Origin: Neorhizobium galegae
Lineage (GTDB): Bacteria; Pseudomonadota; Alphaproteobacteria; Rhizobiales; Rhizobiaceae
Length of the DNA: 64,000 nt
Assembly: GCF_017877135.1 (NCBI RefSeq)
Contig: NZ_JAGIPH010000002.1
Span: 434,001-498,000, forward strand
Direction of reading: 5' to 3'
Both the position numbers and the translations under genes were made by a program. The notes below the pieces were generated by a model. It did not search any database. It worked only from the letters and a program-made list of their open reading frames with translations, and was not told the DNA's origin. This document shows, piece after piece, positions 1 to 7,283 of this stretch (position 1 is its first letter; each line of letters opens with the position of its first letter).

Positions 1-250
1 GCATATGGATGCGATTGCGACCGCCGCCCACGAGCAGTCGACCGGGCTTGCGGAAGTCAACACTGCCGTCAATCACATGGACCAGGCCACCCAGCGCAAC
101 GCGGCGATGGTCGAGGAAATGAATGCAGCCGGTGCCGGTCTTGCGCAGGAAAGCGTGCAACTGTCCGATCTTTTGTCTCGCTTCCGCCTGTCAGGTGCCG
201 CACGGGTGCAGGGGCAGCCGTCCGGGCGCGGCTCTGCCCGGGCCGCATAG
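1..250 (+). CDS. Methyl-accepting chemotaxis protein, C-terminal fragment (5' end outside window)
   Basis: Open reading frame entering from the left edge and ending with TAG at 250. The visible residues (HEQSTGLAEVNTAVNHMDQ, then TQRNAAMVEEMNAA) are the distal part of the antiparallel coiled-coil signalling domain of chemoreceptors, just after the hairpin tip that contacts CheA and CheW. The last ~30 residues are an Arg/Ala/Gly-rich tail without a CheR-binding pentapeptide. Ligand-binding and membrane parts lie outside the window, so the sensed signal cannot be inferred. A strong hairpin terminator follows at 331-358. The identity of the domain is clear; only the full extent is unknown. Confidence 0.93.
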   Translation, partial: HMDAIATAAHEQSTGLAEVNTAVNHMDQATQRNAAMVEEMNAAGAGLAQESVQLSDLLSRFRLSGAARVQGQPSGRGSARAA

Positions 251-330
251 GCGCGAAAGCCTTGGCCCTTGCTGGCTTCGCAGCGTTTACATAATCGACA
301 CCGGTGTTTACACCTCATTGAGCAAATTTC

Positions 331-358
331 GAAAAGGGCGGCGCAGGCCGTCCTTTTC
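331..358 (+). terminator. Intrinsic terminator after the chemoreceptor gene
   Basis: A 12-bp stem (GAAAAGGGCGGC with GCCGTCCTTTTC, one G-U pair) closes a GCAG tetraloop and ends in TTTTC. It lies 80 bp after the chemoreceptor stop and before the metF regulator promoter. Confidence 0.75.
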
Positions 359-400
359 ATGTCCGGCACAGGCTTTGGACTTGTCACGCGGCTGAAAATC

Positions 401-420
401 ACATAAACATATCTTTATGT
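401..420. promoter_or_regulatory. Palindromic operator upstream of the ArsR-methyltransferase/metF operon
   Basis: ACATAAACATATCTTTATGT is a near-perfect inverted repeat: arms ACATAAA and TTTATGT around an ATAT core, with only the two core-flanking bases unpaired. It ends 24 bp before the start codon of the ArsR-family gene at 445, where an autoregulatory site would sit. SahR-type ArsR regulators of the methionine cycle in Proteobacteria are known to bind AT-rich palindromes upstream of such genes. That this one is bound by the adjacent protein is inference. Confidence 0.6.
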
Positions 421-444
421 GTTGATTGTGGATGGATTGTTGCG

Positions 445-1485
445 ATGGGTCTGCCGCTGGACAGTCTGGTGGGAATTTTGAAGACGGCGGGGGAGCCAAC
501 CCGGTTCCGGCTGCTGGCGCTTCTGTCCGGCGGGGATCTGACGGTGAGTGACCTCACCGATATTCTCGGCCAGTCCCAGCCGCGCATCTCCCGCCACCTG
601 AAGCTTTTGACCGAAGAGGGCCTGATCGAGCGCTACCAGGAGGGCGCCTGGGCCTATTTCCGGCTGAAGCAGGACGGACGGGCGGCTGTCGTTGCGACCA
701 ATCTTCTATCCGCCGTCGATGCGGCCGATCCGGTTCTTGCCCGCGATGGCGAGCGCTTGGCAACGGTCAAGCGGGCGCGGGCGGAGCGGGCGCAGGCGTA
801 TTTCAGCCGCAATGCGTCTGAATGGGACGAACTGCGCCGCCTGCATGTAAGCGATGCCGATGTCGAGGCCGCGCTCCTGAAAACGCTGGGGCCCGACAAT
901 GTCGATGCGCTCCTCGACCTTGGCACCGGCACCGGCTGGATCCTGCAGCTTCTGGAGGCGAACTACCGGCGGGCGGTCGGCATTGATGCGAGCCGCGACA
1001 TGCTGGCGGTTGCCCGCGCCAATCTCGACAAGGCCGGCATCGTCAAGGCGAGCGTTCGCCACGGCGATATCTTCAACCTGCCGCTGGAGGCGGGGGATTT
1101 CGATCTCATCACCATCCATCAGGTGCTGCACTTCCTCGACGAGCCCGAGCGCGCCATTGCCGAGGCGGCCCGCGTGCTGCGCCCCGGCGGTCGCCTCGTC
1201 ATCGTCGATCTGGCCCCGCATGCCTTTGATTACCTGCGTGAGGAACACGCGCATCTTCGTCTCGGCTTTTCCCACCAGACGGTGACGGAGTGGCTGGAGA
1301 AGCTTGGCCTGACCGTCGGGAAGATCATCGATCTTCAGCCGAAGTCGCAAAAGCCGGCCTCCGCGCTCACCGTCACCATCTGGCTTGCCACATCGCCTCT
1401 CGGTTCCAGGGCACAGGCCCTCAATGTGCCGGCGATGGAAAAAGCCGCCCCCCGCAAATCCCTTCTGTCGGAAATCGAGCTATGA
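445..1485 (+). CDS. ArsR-family regulator fused to a SAM-binding methyltransferase domain (SahR-like)
   Basis: 346 aa. Residues ~8-75 form a winged helix-turn-helix of ArsR type (ILKTAGEPTRFRLLALL, then a recognition helix around SQPRISRHLKLL). Residues ~115-300 form a class I methyltransferase fold with the SAM motif LLDLGTGTGWILQLL at ~156-170. In alphaproteobacteria this fusion is the form of the SAH/SAM-responsive repressor of methionine-cycle genes, so the methyltransferase domain may act as a ligand sensor rather than an enzyme. The gene overlaps metF by ATGA, which supports a role in methionine and one-carbon control. The ATG at 445 follows a palindromic operator at 401-420. Domain calls are firm; SahR function is inferred from architecture and neighbour. 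Confidence 0.85.
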   Translation: MGLPLDSLVGILKTAGEPTRFRLLALLSGGDLTVSDLTDILGQSQPRISRHLKLLTEEGLIERYQEGAWAYFRLKQDGRAAVVATNLLSAVDAADPVLARDGERLATVKRARAERAQAYFSRNASEWDELRRLHVSDADVEAALLKTLGPDNVDALLDLGTGTGWILQLLEANYRRAVGIDASRDMLAVARANLDKAGIVKASVRHGDIFNLPLEAGDFDLITIHQVLHFLDEPERAIAEAARVLRPGGRLVIVDLAPHAFDYLREEHAHLRLGFSHQTVTEWLEKLGLTVGKIIDLQPKSQKPASALTVTIWLATSPLGSRAQALNVPAMEKAAPRKSLLSEIEL

Positions 1486-2390
1486 GCACCGTCGCCCCCC
1501 TGTCCCGCAAGGCCCAGCCCTTCCGGCTCTCCTACGAATTCTTCCCGCCGAAGTCGCCGGAGATGGAGGATCAGCTCTGGCAGACCGTTGATGCGCTGTC
1601 GCTCTATGAGCCGGACTTTGTGTCGGTGACTTACGGCGCCGGCGGCACCACCAAGGCGCCGACCTTCTCCACCGTCAAGCGGATGATTGACGACATGGGA
1701 CTGGCAACGGCCTCGCATCTCACCTGTGTCGACGCGGACCGGGAAGAAACGCATCAGGTGATCGAGGACCTGCGCCAGCTCGGCGTGCGTCACATCGTGG
1801 CTCTGCGGGGTGATCCGGCAGCCGGCATCGGCACCGCCTATATGCCGCACCCGAAGGGCTATGCCAATGCGGCGGAGCTGGTGGTGGGCCTGAAGGAGAT
1901 CGGCGGTTTCGAGATTTCCGTCTCGGCCTATCCGGAAAAGCATCCGGAAAGCGCTAATGTCGCCCGTGATATCGAGATGCTGAAGCGCAAGGCCGATGCC
2001 GGCGCCGACCGGGCGCTGACGCAGTTCTTTTTCGACAATGACGTGTTCGAGCGCTATCTCGAGCAGGTGCGTGCGGCGGGCATTACCATTCCGGTCATTC
2101 CCGGCATCATGCCGATCCAGAACCTGACGCAGCTGAAGCGGTTTGCCGGCCGTTGCGGCTCAAGCGTGCCGTCGTTTCTCGATGAGCGCTTCGCGGGCCT
2201 CGACGACAAGCCGGAAGAGCGCGCGAAGGTCGCCGCCGACGTGGCTGCCGAACAGATCGAAGACCTCATGCGCCGCGGCCTTGGCGAATTCCATATCTAC
2301 ACGATGAACCGGGCGGCGTTGACCAGCGCCGTTCTGGATCGTCTGGGCTATGCCAAGACGGAAAAGGCCCAGGCCGGGGCGGCGGCCTGA
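1482..2390 (+). CDS. metF: 5,10-methylenetetrahydrofolate reductase
   Basis: 302 aa. FAD-dependent TIM-barrel enzyme that reduces 5,10-methylene-THF to 5-methyl-THF, the methyl donor for methionine synthase. Recognisable by SYEFFPPKSPEMEDQLW near the N-terminus, VSVTYGAGGTT, the RGDPA loop (VALRGDPAAG), SAYPEKHPES and FFFDNDVFERY. The start is the ATG at 1482, which overlaps the stop of the ArsR-methyltransferase gene (ATGA). The open frame extends upstream to 1290, but that part is the preceding gene read in another frame. Translational coupling to its putative regulator suggests one methionine-responsive operon. Confidence 0.97.
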   Translation: MSTVAPLSRKAQPFRLSYEFFPPKSPEMEDQLWQTVDALSLYEPDFVSVTYGAGGTTKAPTFSTVKRMIDDMGLATASHLTCVDADREETHQVIEDLRQLGVRHIVALRGDPAAGIGTAYMPHPKGYANAAELVVGLKEIGGFEISVSAYPEKHPESANVARDIEMLKRKADAGADRALTQFFFDNDVFERYLEQVRAAGITIPVIPGIMPIQNLTQLKRFAGRCGSSVPSFLDERFAGLDDKPEERAKVAADVAAEQIEDLMRRGLGEFHIYTMNRAALTSAVLDRLGYAKTEKAQAGAAA

Positions 2391-2510
2391 GCCAGGACTT
2401 CAGGACAGGGCGAAAGCATCGTCCTTCCAGGGGTGTGAAGCCGGATCTTTTAAACGACTGTTGAAACGGTCAGCCCAACCGTGGCCCTTAGTGATTGTTC
2501 TTCGTCCCTG

Positions 2511-2588
2511 TCAGACGAAAAGCATGGATGCCACGAACACAAACGCTGCACCGACGAGAATGACATTGAAGGAATGTACGTGTCCCAT
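2511..2588 (-). CDS. 25-aa single-pass membrane microprotein, unknown function
   Basis: An ATG on the minus strand at 2588 is preceded by a strong Shine-Dalgarno (GCAAGGAGACAGAC, AGGAG 6 nt before ATG) and opens 25 codons ending in TGA. The peptide begins MGHVHSFNVILVGAAF and continues as an uninterrupted hydrophobic run to the C-terminal LFV, enough for one membrane span with a His-containing N-terminal tip. It is far shorter than usual gene-calling cut-offs. It sits alone in the ~520-bp gap between metF and the lytic transglycosylase terminator. No family is recognised. Near-consensus RBS plus a coherent transmembrane sequence argue for a real gene; expression is unproven. Confidence 0.6.
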   Translation of the reverse strand: MGHVHSFNVILVGAAFVFVASMLFV

Positions 2589-2839
2589 GTCTGTCTCCTT
2601 GCGTTAACAGCTCCGATGTAAGTGCATTTTTGAAGGCTTGGAAAGCAAATAATGTGCTGCAGTGCGGCAGCGCTTTCGGCGCCAGCTTCCAGTGCGCCGG
2701 CTCAAGCGGTTGATATGAAAGGGAAAATTCTTTAACGGACAGGGTTTACCATTCGTGAATAAATCTGGATGCCCTGTTAAGAACTGTCACATTGCGTGAT
2801 GACAGAGGCCGAATTTGCCTCATCTGCGCACCTAAAAAA

Positions 2840-2864
2840 ACCTCCCGGGGAAACCGCGGGAGGT
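2840..2864 (-). terminator. Intrinsic terminator of the MltB-like gene
   Basis: Read on the minus strand, ACCTCCCG pairs with CGGGAGGT around a short GC-rich inner loop and is followed by seven T residues. It lies 45 bp downstream of the lytic transglycosylase stop codon. Confidence 0.85.
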
Positions 2865-2909
2865 CTTTTGTTGGTCGATGTCGATGAGTCCTGCTCGGGC
2901 CGAATGACC

Positions 2910-4121
2910 TTACAGGGCGTTCAGCAGCGCGGCGGTCGGCCAGCCGTCGGCGGGCATGCCGAGCTTCTGCTGCGCCTTCTGGACGGCGACCCGCGTGCCA
3001 GAGCCCAAAATGCCGTCGATCTTGCCGACGTCATGGCCGATGCCGTCGAGCTTGGTCTGCAGGAGCTTCATCTCCTCGACGCTGAGGCCCGGTTCCGGAT
3101 TGCCCTTGGCGTAAGGCGGAGCGCCCGCCAGACGGGTGGCGAAATAGGCGGCCGAGGTCGTGTAGATGAATGACTGGTTCCAGGCGAGATAGATCGCAAA
3201 ATTCGGATAGGTGATGAAGGCCGGACCCTTGCGACCCTGCGGCAGAACCAGGGCGGCCGGCAGCGCGCCAAAGGCCGTATTGCCGTCGCGCGGCTTGACG
3301 CCGAGCTTGAACCATTCCGACGCCGGCATTTCGTTGCCGAGACCGCTTTTCTCGTAAGGCAGGCTTTCCGGCAGTTCGACCTCCTGGATCCACGGCTCGC
3401 CGGGCTTGAAGCCGAGGCTCTTGATGAAGGAGGCGGCCGTCAGGATGGCGTCCGGAGCGCTCGTCTTCACATTGATATGGCCATCGCCATCGCCATCCGC
3501 TCCATGGGCGATGATATCCTTCGGCAGCATCTGCACCTGGCCGATCTCGCCGGCCCAAGCGCCGGTATTGGTCGCGGGATCGAGATCGCCATGCTGCACC
3601 ATCTCGATCAGCGCCAGCAGTTGCGGGCGAAACAGTTCCGGGCGGCGGCAATCATGCGACAGCGTCACCAGGGCATTTCGCGTGTTGAAATCGCCCTGCA
3701 CCGCGCCGAAATCGGTTTCCATGGCCCAGAAGGCGGTGATGACGCCGGGGGCGACGCCATACTCCTTCTCGGCCCGCTGAAAGACTTGCGCATACTGCTG
3801 CATCTTCTGGCGGCCGATATCGAGGCGGGCCTGGCTCACGGTGCGCTGCGAAAACTCGAGGAAGGTCTGGCGAAATACGCCTTGAGCGCGGTCACGGGAG
3901 AGGACTTTCTGATCGATCGCAGCCCCTGCAAGCGCCCTATCGGCCGCCTCTGCCGAAGCGCCCATGGATACGGCTTCGGCCTTGACGCCCTGCAGGAAGG
4001 TCGGCAGGTCGCCACCACAGGCCGGCGCGATCTGTGCCGCGGTCTGGGCAAAGGCGGATGGCGCCAGAAGACCGGTGAGGGCAAGGGCAAGCAAGAGCGG
4101 ACGAGCGGAAGCAGCAGGCAT
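2910..4121 (-). CDS. Lytic murein transglycosylase, MltB-like, with peptidoglycan-binding domain
   Basis: 403 aa, exported by a Sec signal peptide (hydrophobic residues 8-22, cleavage after AFA). Residues ~35-330 are an SLT2/MltB-type domain: FWAMETDFGAVQGDFNT contains the catalytic glutamate (about E135), followed by TRNALVTLSHDCRR and GEIGQVQMLP. Residues ~343-403 form a PG_binding_1 domain (TKLDGIGHDVGKIDGILGSG). It cleaves the MurNAc-GlcNAc bond to leave 1,6-anhydro ends. The start at 4121 gives a normal signal peptide. No lipobox cysteine follows the cleavage site, so the protein is probably soluble in the periplasm. Confidence 0.92.
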   Translation of the reverse strand: MPAASARPLLLALALTGLLAPSAFAQTAAQIAPACGGDLPTFLQGVKAEAVSMGASAEAADRALAGAAIDQKVLSRDRAQGVFRQTFLEFSQRTVSQARLDIGRQKMQQYAQVFQRAEKEYGVAPGVITAFWAMETDFGAVQGDFNTRNALVTLSHDCRRPELFRPQLLALIEMVQHGDLDPATNTGAWAGEIGQVQMLPKDIIAHGADGDGDGHINVKTSAPDAILTAASFIKSLGFKPGEPWIQEVELPESLPYEKSGLGNEMPASEWFKLGVKPRDGNTAFGALPAALVLPQGRKGPAFITYPNFAIYLAWNQSFIYTTSAAYFATRLAGAPPYAKGNPEPGLSVEEMKLLQTKLDGIGHDVGKIDGILGSGTRVAVQKAQQKLGMPADGWPTAALLNAL

Positions 4122-4221
4122 TCAAAACGTTCCTTTGACGGGTAGAAGTCCCATGTCGGCGAGATTTGTGACCGAAGATGGGCAAGGACCGGTCAAGGTC
4201 AATGGCGGGGTATCATTACCG

Positions 4222-5004
4222 TTAACGGTCAGCCGAGGCGAGCCATGCGCGCCAGTTCTTTTCGGTGCCGGCAAACACATTGATATCCGTGCCGCCCTTG
4301 ATGCCGGGGACCACGCCCGTCGAGGTATACTGCCAGAAGGCCCACGGTCGCGACTCGTAGATCTTGGCCGGATGGGCCGCCACCGACCGCAGCCAGAAAT
4401 GATATTCCTTGAAGGCGCCGACGAGATTGTCGCGGTGGAAATCGACAGAGGTGTAGATGATCGGCCGCTTGCCGTAATAGGCCTCCAGCCGGTCCATGAA
4501 GCGCTTCATCTCGGCCCGCACGGTCTCCGGCGCCGGTCGCGTCGTGCAGGTTTTCGAGGTGTGGTTCCATTCCACGTCGACAACCGGCGGCAGGCTGCTT
4601 GCCGCCTTCGGCACATTGGCGATGAACCAGTCGGCCTGTTCGTCGGCGCTCGAGCAGAAATAGTAGAAATGATAGGGCGCGTGGGCAAGGCCGGCCTGAG
4701 CCGCATTGCGCCAGTTCGTGTCGAACGCCGGATCGATCCTGTCCTTGCCTTCGGTCGCCTTGATGAAGACGAAGGATACGCCGCTGCGCCTCACGGTTGC
4801 CCAGTCGATGTCGCCGTTCCATTTGGAAATGTCGATGCCATGGATCTCGTGGCGGTCGGGGTGGTTCGCGCCGAAATCCTGCGAATCCGTATCCTGGAAC
4901 TTCGGCTTCCTGATTGATCCCGTCGACATGAAATCATAGCTTGTCGAGGTGCAGCCCGTCGCAAGGACGGCTGTCGAGAGGAGGACGAAGAGAAATCGAC
5001 GCAT
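4222..5004 (-). CDS. GH25-family lysozyme-like lipoprotein
   Basis: 260 aa counted from the ATG at 5004 (MRRFLFVLLSTAVLATGC), chosen because it gives an exact lipoprotein signal with lipobox LATG-C18. The frame extends to 5073 but would bury that signal. Residues ~53-255 form a glycoside hydrolase family 25 barrel: HGIDISKWNGDIDW (Asp58), FVFIKATEG, DVEW (Asp143/Glu145, the catalytic acidic pair) and WAFWQYTSTG. The family hydrolyses beta-1,4 MurNAc-GlcNAc bonds. Membrane anchoring suggests a role in wall remodelling rather than lysis. It lies ~100 bp upstream of the MltB-like gene on the same strand, so co-transcription is possible. Confidence 0.88.
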   Translation of the reverse strand: MRRFLFVLLSTAVLATGCTSTSYDFMSTGSIRKPKFQDTDSQDFGANHPDRHEIHGIDISKWNGDIDWATVRRSGVSFVFIKATEGKDRIDPAFDTNWRNAAQAGLAHAPYHFYYFCSSADEQADWFIANVPKAASSLPPVVDVEWNHTSKTCTTRPAPETVRAEMKRFMDRLEAYYGKRPIIYTSVDFHRDNLVGAFKEYHFWLRSVAAHPAKIYESRPWAFWQYTSTGVVPGIKGGTDINVFAGTEKNWRAWLASADR

Positions 5005-5209
5005 GGCAATTCCGTAGGTGAGCGCGACACGTATCGCTTGGCCGACGGGGGCCGAAGCACCAGCCGAAAACAACGAGCTAGGGTCTTGATAACCATATCG
5101 TCGTAAAAATTCCCTTACGCGACGCCATGCCTTCTCCGCCCGCGCGCCACGTCCTATGAGATTACGCTAAAACGCGCCCGTTCTCAAGTGGTTATCGCAG
5201 GGAATGGTC

Positions 5210-5881
5210 TCAGATGCTGCGCCGGATGATCGCGTGCCATGAATAGCCACGGCCGATCGTCTCGAACATCATGTCGGCATGGAATTCTGAAAGGCGGACT
5301 TCGAGCGCTTCGGCAAGATCTGCCCGCGGCGTCACATGAAATCGGGAAAGCCAAGCCTTGAGGCCGGTGCGGAACCAGGCGGGCAGGTTTTCCTGCTGGC
5401 CGAAGTCGACGATATGCAGCGATCCGCCCGGTTTCAGCGCCGAAAGCGCCGCCACAAGCGCGCCCTGCCAATCGGGAATCATCGACAGCGCGTAGGAAAT
5501 CAGGATGCGATCGAACCCGTCGACCCCAAAGTCTGCGGCGGAAAATGTCGTGGCATCGGCGACGGAAAGCGTCGGCTCTGTCGCCTTGCCGCGAAAATTG
5601 GCGCGTGTCGTTGCCAGCATTTCGGCGGAGATGTCGAGGCCGAAAAGGCGTGCGCGTGGATAGAGCCGGTGTGCCAGAAGCAGGTTTCGGCCGGTGCCGC
5701 AGCCGACTTCCAGAAGCGTGCCATCGGTCGGCACCGCAAGATCGGCAATCGCCCGGTCCCGCCCGAGAAGATAGTATTTGCGCGTCAGGTCGTAGATATG
5801 GCGCTGGTAGCGATACATCCGGTCCATGCGTGCCGCATGGTCTGCTGCCGGCAAGGGACGTGTTTCGCCAAAGGTCGTCAT
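5210..5881 (-). CDS. btaB: Betaine-lipid N-methyltransferase BtaB
   Basis: 223-aa class I SAM methyltransferase with motif LLEVGCGTGRNLL and the DLTRKYYLLGRDRAI segment typical of BtaB. It trimethylates the amino group of diacylglyceryl-homoserine to give DGTS, a phosphorus-free membrane lipid. Its ATG overlaps the stop of btaA (ATGA at 5878-5881), so the two are translationally coupled, as expected for consecutive steps of one pathway. Identification rests on the pairing with btaA as well as on the sequence. Confidence 0.9.
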   Translation of the reverse strand: MTTFGETRPLPAADHAARMDRMYRYQRHIYDLTRKYYLLGRDRAIADLAVPTDGTLLEVGCGTGRNLLLAHRLYPRARLFGLDISAEMLATTRANFRGKATEPTLSVADATTFSAADFGVDGFDRILISYALSMIPDWQGALVAALSALKPGGSLHIVDFGQQENLPAWFRTGLKAWLSRFHVTPRADLAEALEVRLSEFHADMMFETIGRGYSWHAIIRRSI

Positions 5882-7125
5882 GCGGCGCGCTCATAGATGT
5901 GGAAGCCGCCATAGATCGCCGAACGGTCCTGCAGGTTCAGTTCCTGCGAGCGGACGTCGAGATAGCGCCACTGGTCACGGATCGCCGGCGAAAGGCGGCC
6001 CTCGATAATGCTCTTTTCGGCAGCCGTGCGGAAGATGACGCGGGCGCCCGGTGCGGCGGTGCGGCTGATTTCAGCCCAGAGATCGTTGAGCTGGCGGTCG
6101 TTCATCCAGTCCTGCGCATCGAGCAGCACATAGCGATCGACGGTCCCGGCGGCCTTGTGCGACAGGAGATCGGTAAAGGTTTCATGATGGACGGCAACGC
6201 GCGATACATTGTTGCGGATGGTCCGGTAGTGTTCCGCCTTGAGATAGGTCGGCAGCGAACCTTCGTGCGGCAGCGCATAGCGGCGCACAAAGGCCTGCCA
6301 GGCGAAATAATTGTCGCGAAGCGGGAAGTGGCAGGCGAGCTTTTCCAACCGCTGGCGCAGCACCGGCGCAATCGATCCATCCGCTGCAAGGCTTGCCAGT
6401 TCGTCATATTGCTGCGGCGGAATGCCAAGGCCGAACAGCGAACTTTTGGCGCTCGTCAGCCAGCGGATCAGCGGCTTGTCGAAGAGCGGTGCGATGCGGG
6501 TATCGAAAAACTGTCGCTGTTCACGCAGCGATCCCATGGTCGCCATTTCGGTGAGGTTGACGCCATGCAGCCGCGCCAGAAGGTGACCGGCGGCAATGAA
6601 GCGGCCGAGCAGGCCGGTGCGGTAGATATTGCGCTCGAACACGGAGATGCGGCGGCGCCCCGTGAGGCTCCGCTTCTGCCAGTAGGCGCGGGTCGTCTCG
6701 TCGAGCTTCGGCGCAATGAAAAGATCAAACGCGCGCCCGTTGGTTCGGGCATTTTCGGTGGCCAGAAAACGTACGACGTCGGCATGGGCGGGAAGCGCGG
6801 CAAAGGCTTGCAGCTTCAACCGGTTGAGCGCGATATGATGCGGATTGAGATCCACCACGTCGATGGAGCGCGGCGAGCGGGAGAGGTAGGCCAGCATGTT
6901 GCAGCCACCGGAGCCGATGGTGACGATGCTGTGCCCGGCCGCCAGTTCCATGCCGGCCATGTCGACATCCGGATCCTCCCAGATCTGCGGATAGACGAGG
7001 CCGGAAAACAACAGGCCGAACAGGCGCTCGGAAAAGCCGCTCTTCGACAAGGCCTTGTGCTGCAGCAATGCAGTCTTCAGCTTTCCGTTTTTCAGAAACC
7101 CGGCTTCCGGTGCGATCTCGGCCAT
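5878..7125 (-). CDS. btaA: SAM:diacylglycerol 3-amino-3-carboxypropyl transferase BtaA
   Basis: 415 aa, DUF3419/BtaA family. It transfers the 3-amino-3-carboxypropyl group of SAM to diacylglycerol, the first committed step to DGTS. Seen: LVYPQIWEDPDVDMAGMEL, the glycine-rich ITIGSGGCNMLAYLSR SAM loop, VDLNPHHIALNRLKL and the C-terminal RVIFRTAAEKS. I take the start at 7125 (MAEIAPEAG) because AGGGG precedes it; the frame opens 11 codons earlier at 7158 without an obvious ribosome-binding site. In rhizobia btaAB is induced by phosphate starvation through PhoB; two Pho-box-like elements lie upstream at 7152-7195. Confidence 0.93.
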   Translation of the reverse strand: MAEIAPEAGFLKNGKLKTALLQHKALSKSGFSERLFGLLFSGLVYPQIWEDPDVDMAGMELAAGHSIVTIGSGGCNMLAYLSRSPRSIDVVDLNPHHIALNRLKLQAFAALPAHADVVRFLATENARTNGRAFDLFIAPKLDETTRAYWQKRSLTGRRRISVFERNIYRTGLLGRFIAAGHLLARLHGVNLTEMATMGSLREQRQFFDTRIAPLFDKPLIRWLTSAKSSLFGLGIPPQQYDELASLAADGSIAPVLRQRLEKLACHFPLRDNYFAWQAFVRRYALPHEGSLPTYLKAEHYRTIRNNVSRVAVHHETFTDLLSHKAAGTVDRYVLLDAQDWMNDRQLNDLWAEISRTAAPGARVIFRTAAEKSIIEGRLSPAIRDQWRYLDVRSQELNLQDRSAIYGGFHIYERAA

Positions 7126-7151
7126 GCTCAACCCCTGTCGTCTCGCCCTGC

Positions 7152-7195
7152 GTGTCAAATGGCTGTAGCCGCCTGCTGCTACAGTTTCATGACGT
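7152..7195. promoter_or_regulatory. Two opposed Pho-box-like elements between btaA and the serine hydrolase gene
   Basis: Against the PhoB pattern CTGTCAT-N4-CTGTCAT, the minus strand at 7195-7178 reads ACGTCAT-GAAA-CTGTAGC (9 of 14) and the plus strand at 7152-7169 reads GTGTCAA-ATGG-CTGTAGC (9 of 14). Both keep the 4-bp spacer. The minus-strand copy ends about 53 bp before the btaA start codon. The family context makes PhoB control plausible, but the matches are imperfect. Confidence 0.4.
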
Positions 7196-7283
7196 GTCCT
7201 TCTGCCGCCGTACTTGGGGCCGAAGCTCGCCGCGGCGGCTCGGTTCGAAGAGAGCGCCGCGGCTGTCCAGCGGGATTGGTTTC

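Larger units (their letters stand above)
2391..2909. other. Intergenic region metF to lytic transglycosylase
   Basis: Besides the microprotein gene (2511-2588, minus) and the terminator at 2840-2864 I see no gene. The stretch 2630-2800 is AT-richer than its surroundings and probably carries the minus-strand promoter of the microprotein. I could not fix -35 and -10 boxes with confidence. Confidence 0.5.

Noticed and set aside
2796..3173. 125-codon plus-strand ORF downstream of the terminator at 2840-2864
   Set aside because: It reads through the terminator hairpin and then antisense to the transglycosylase gene; no RBS.
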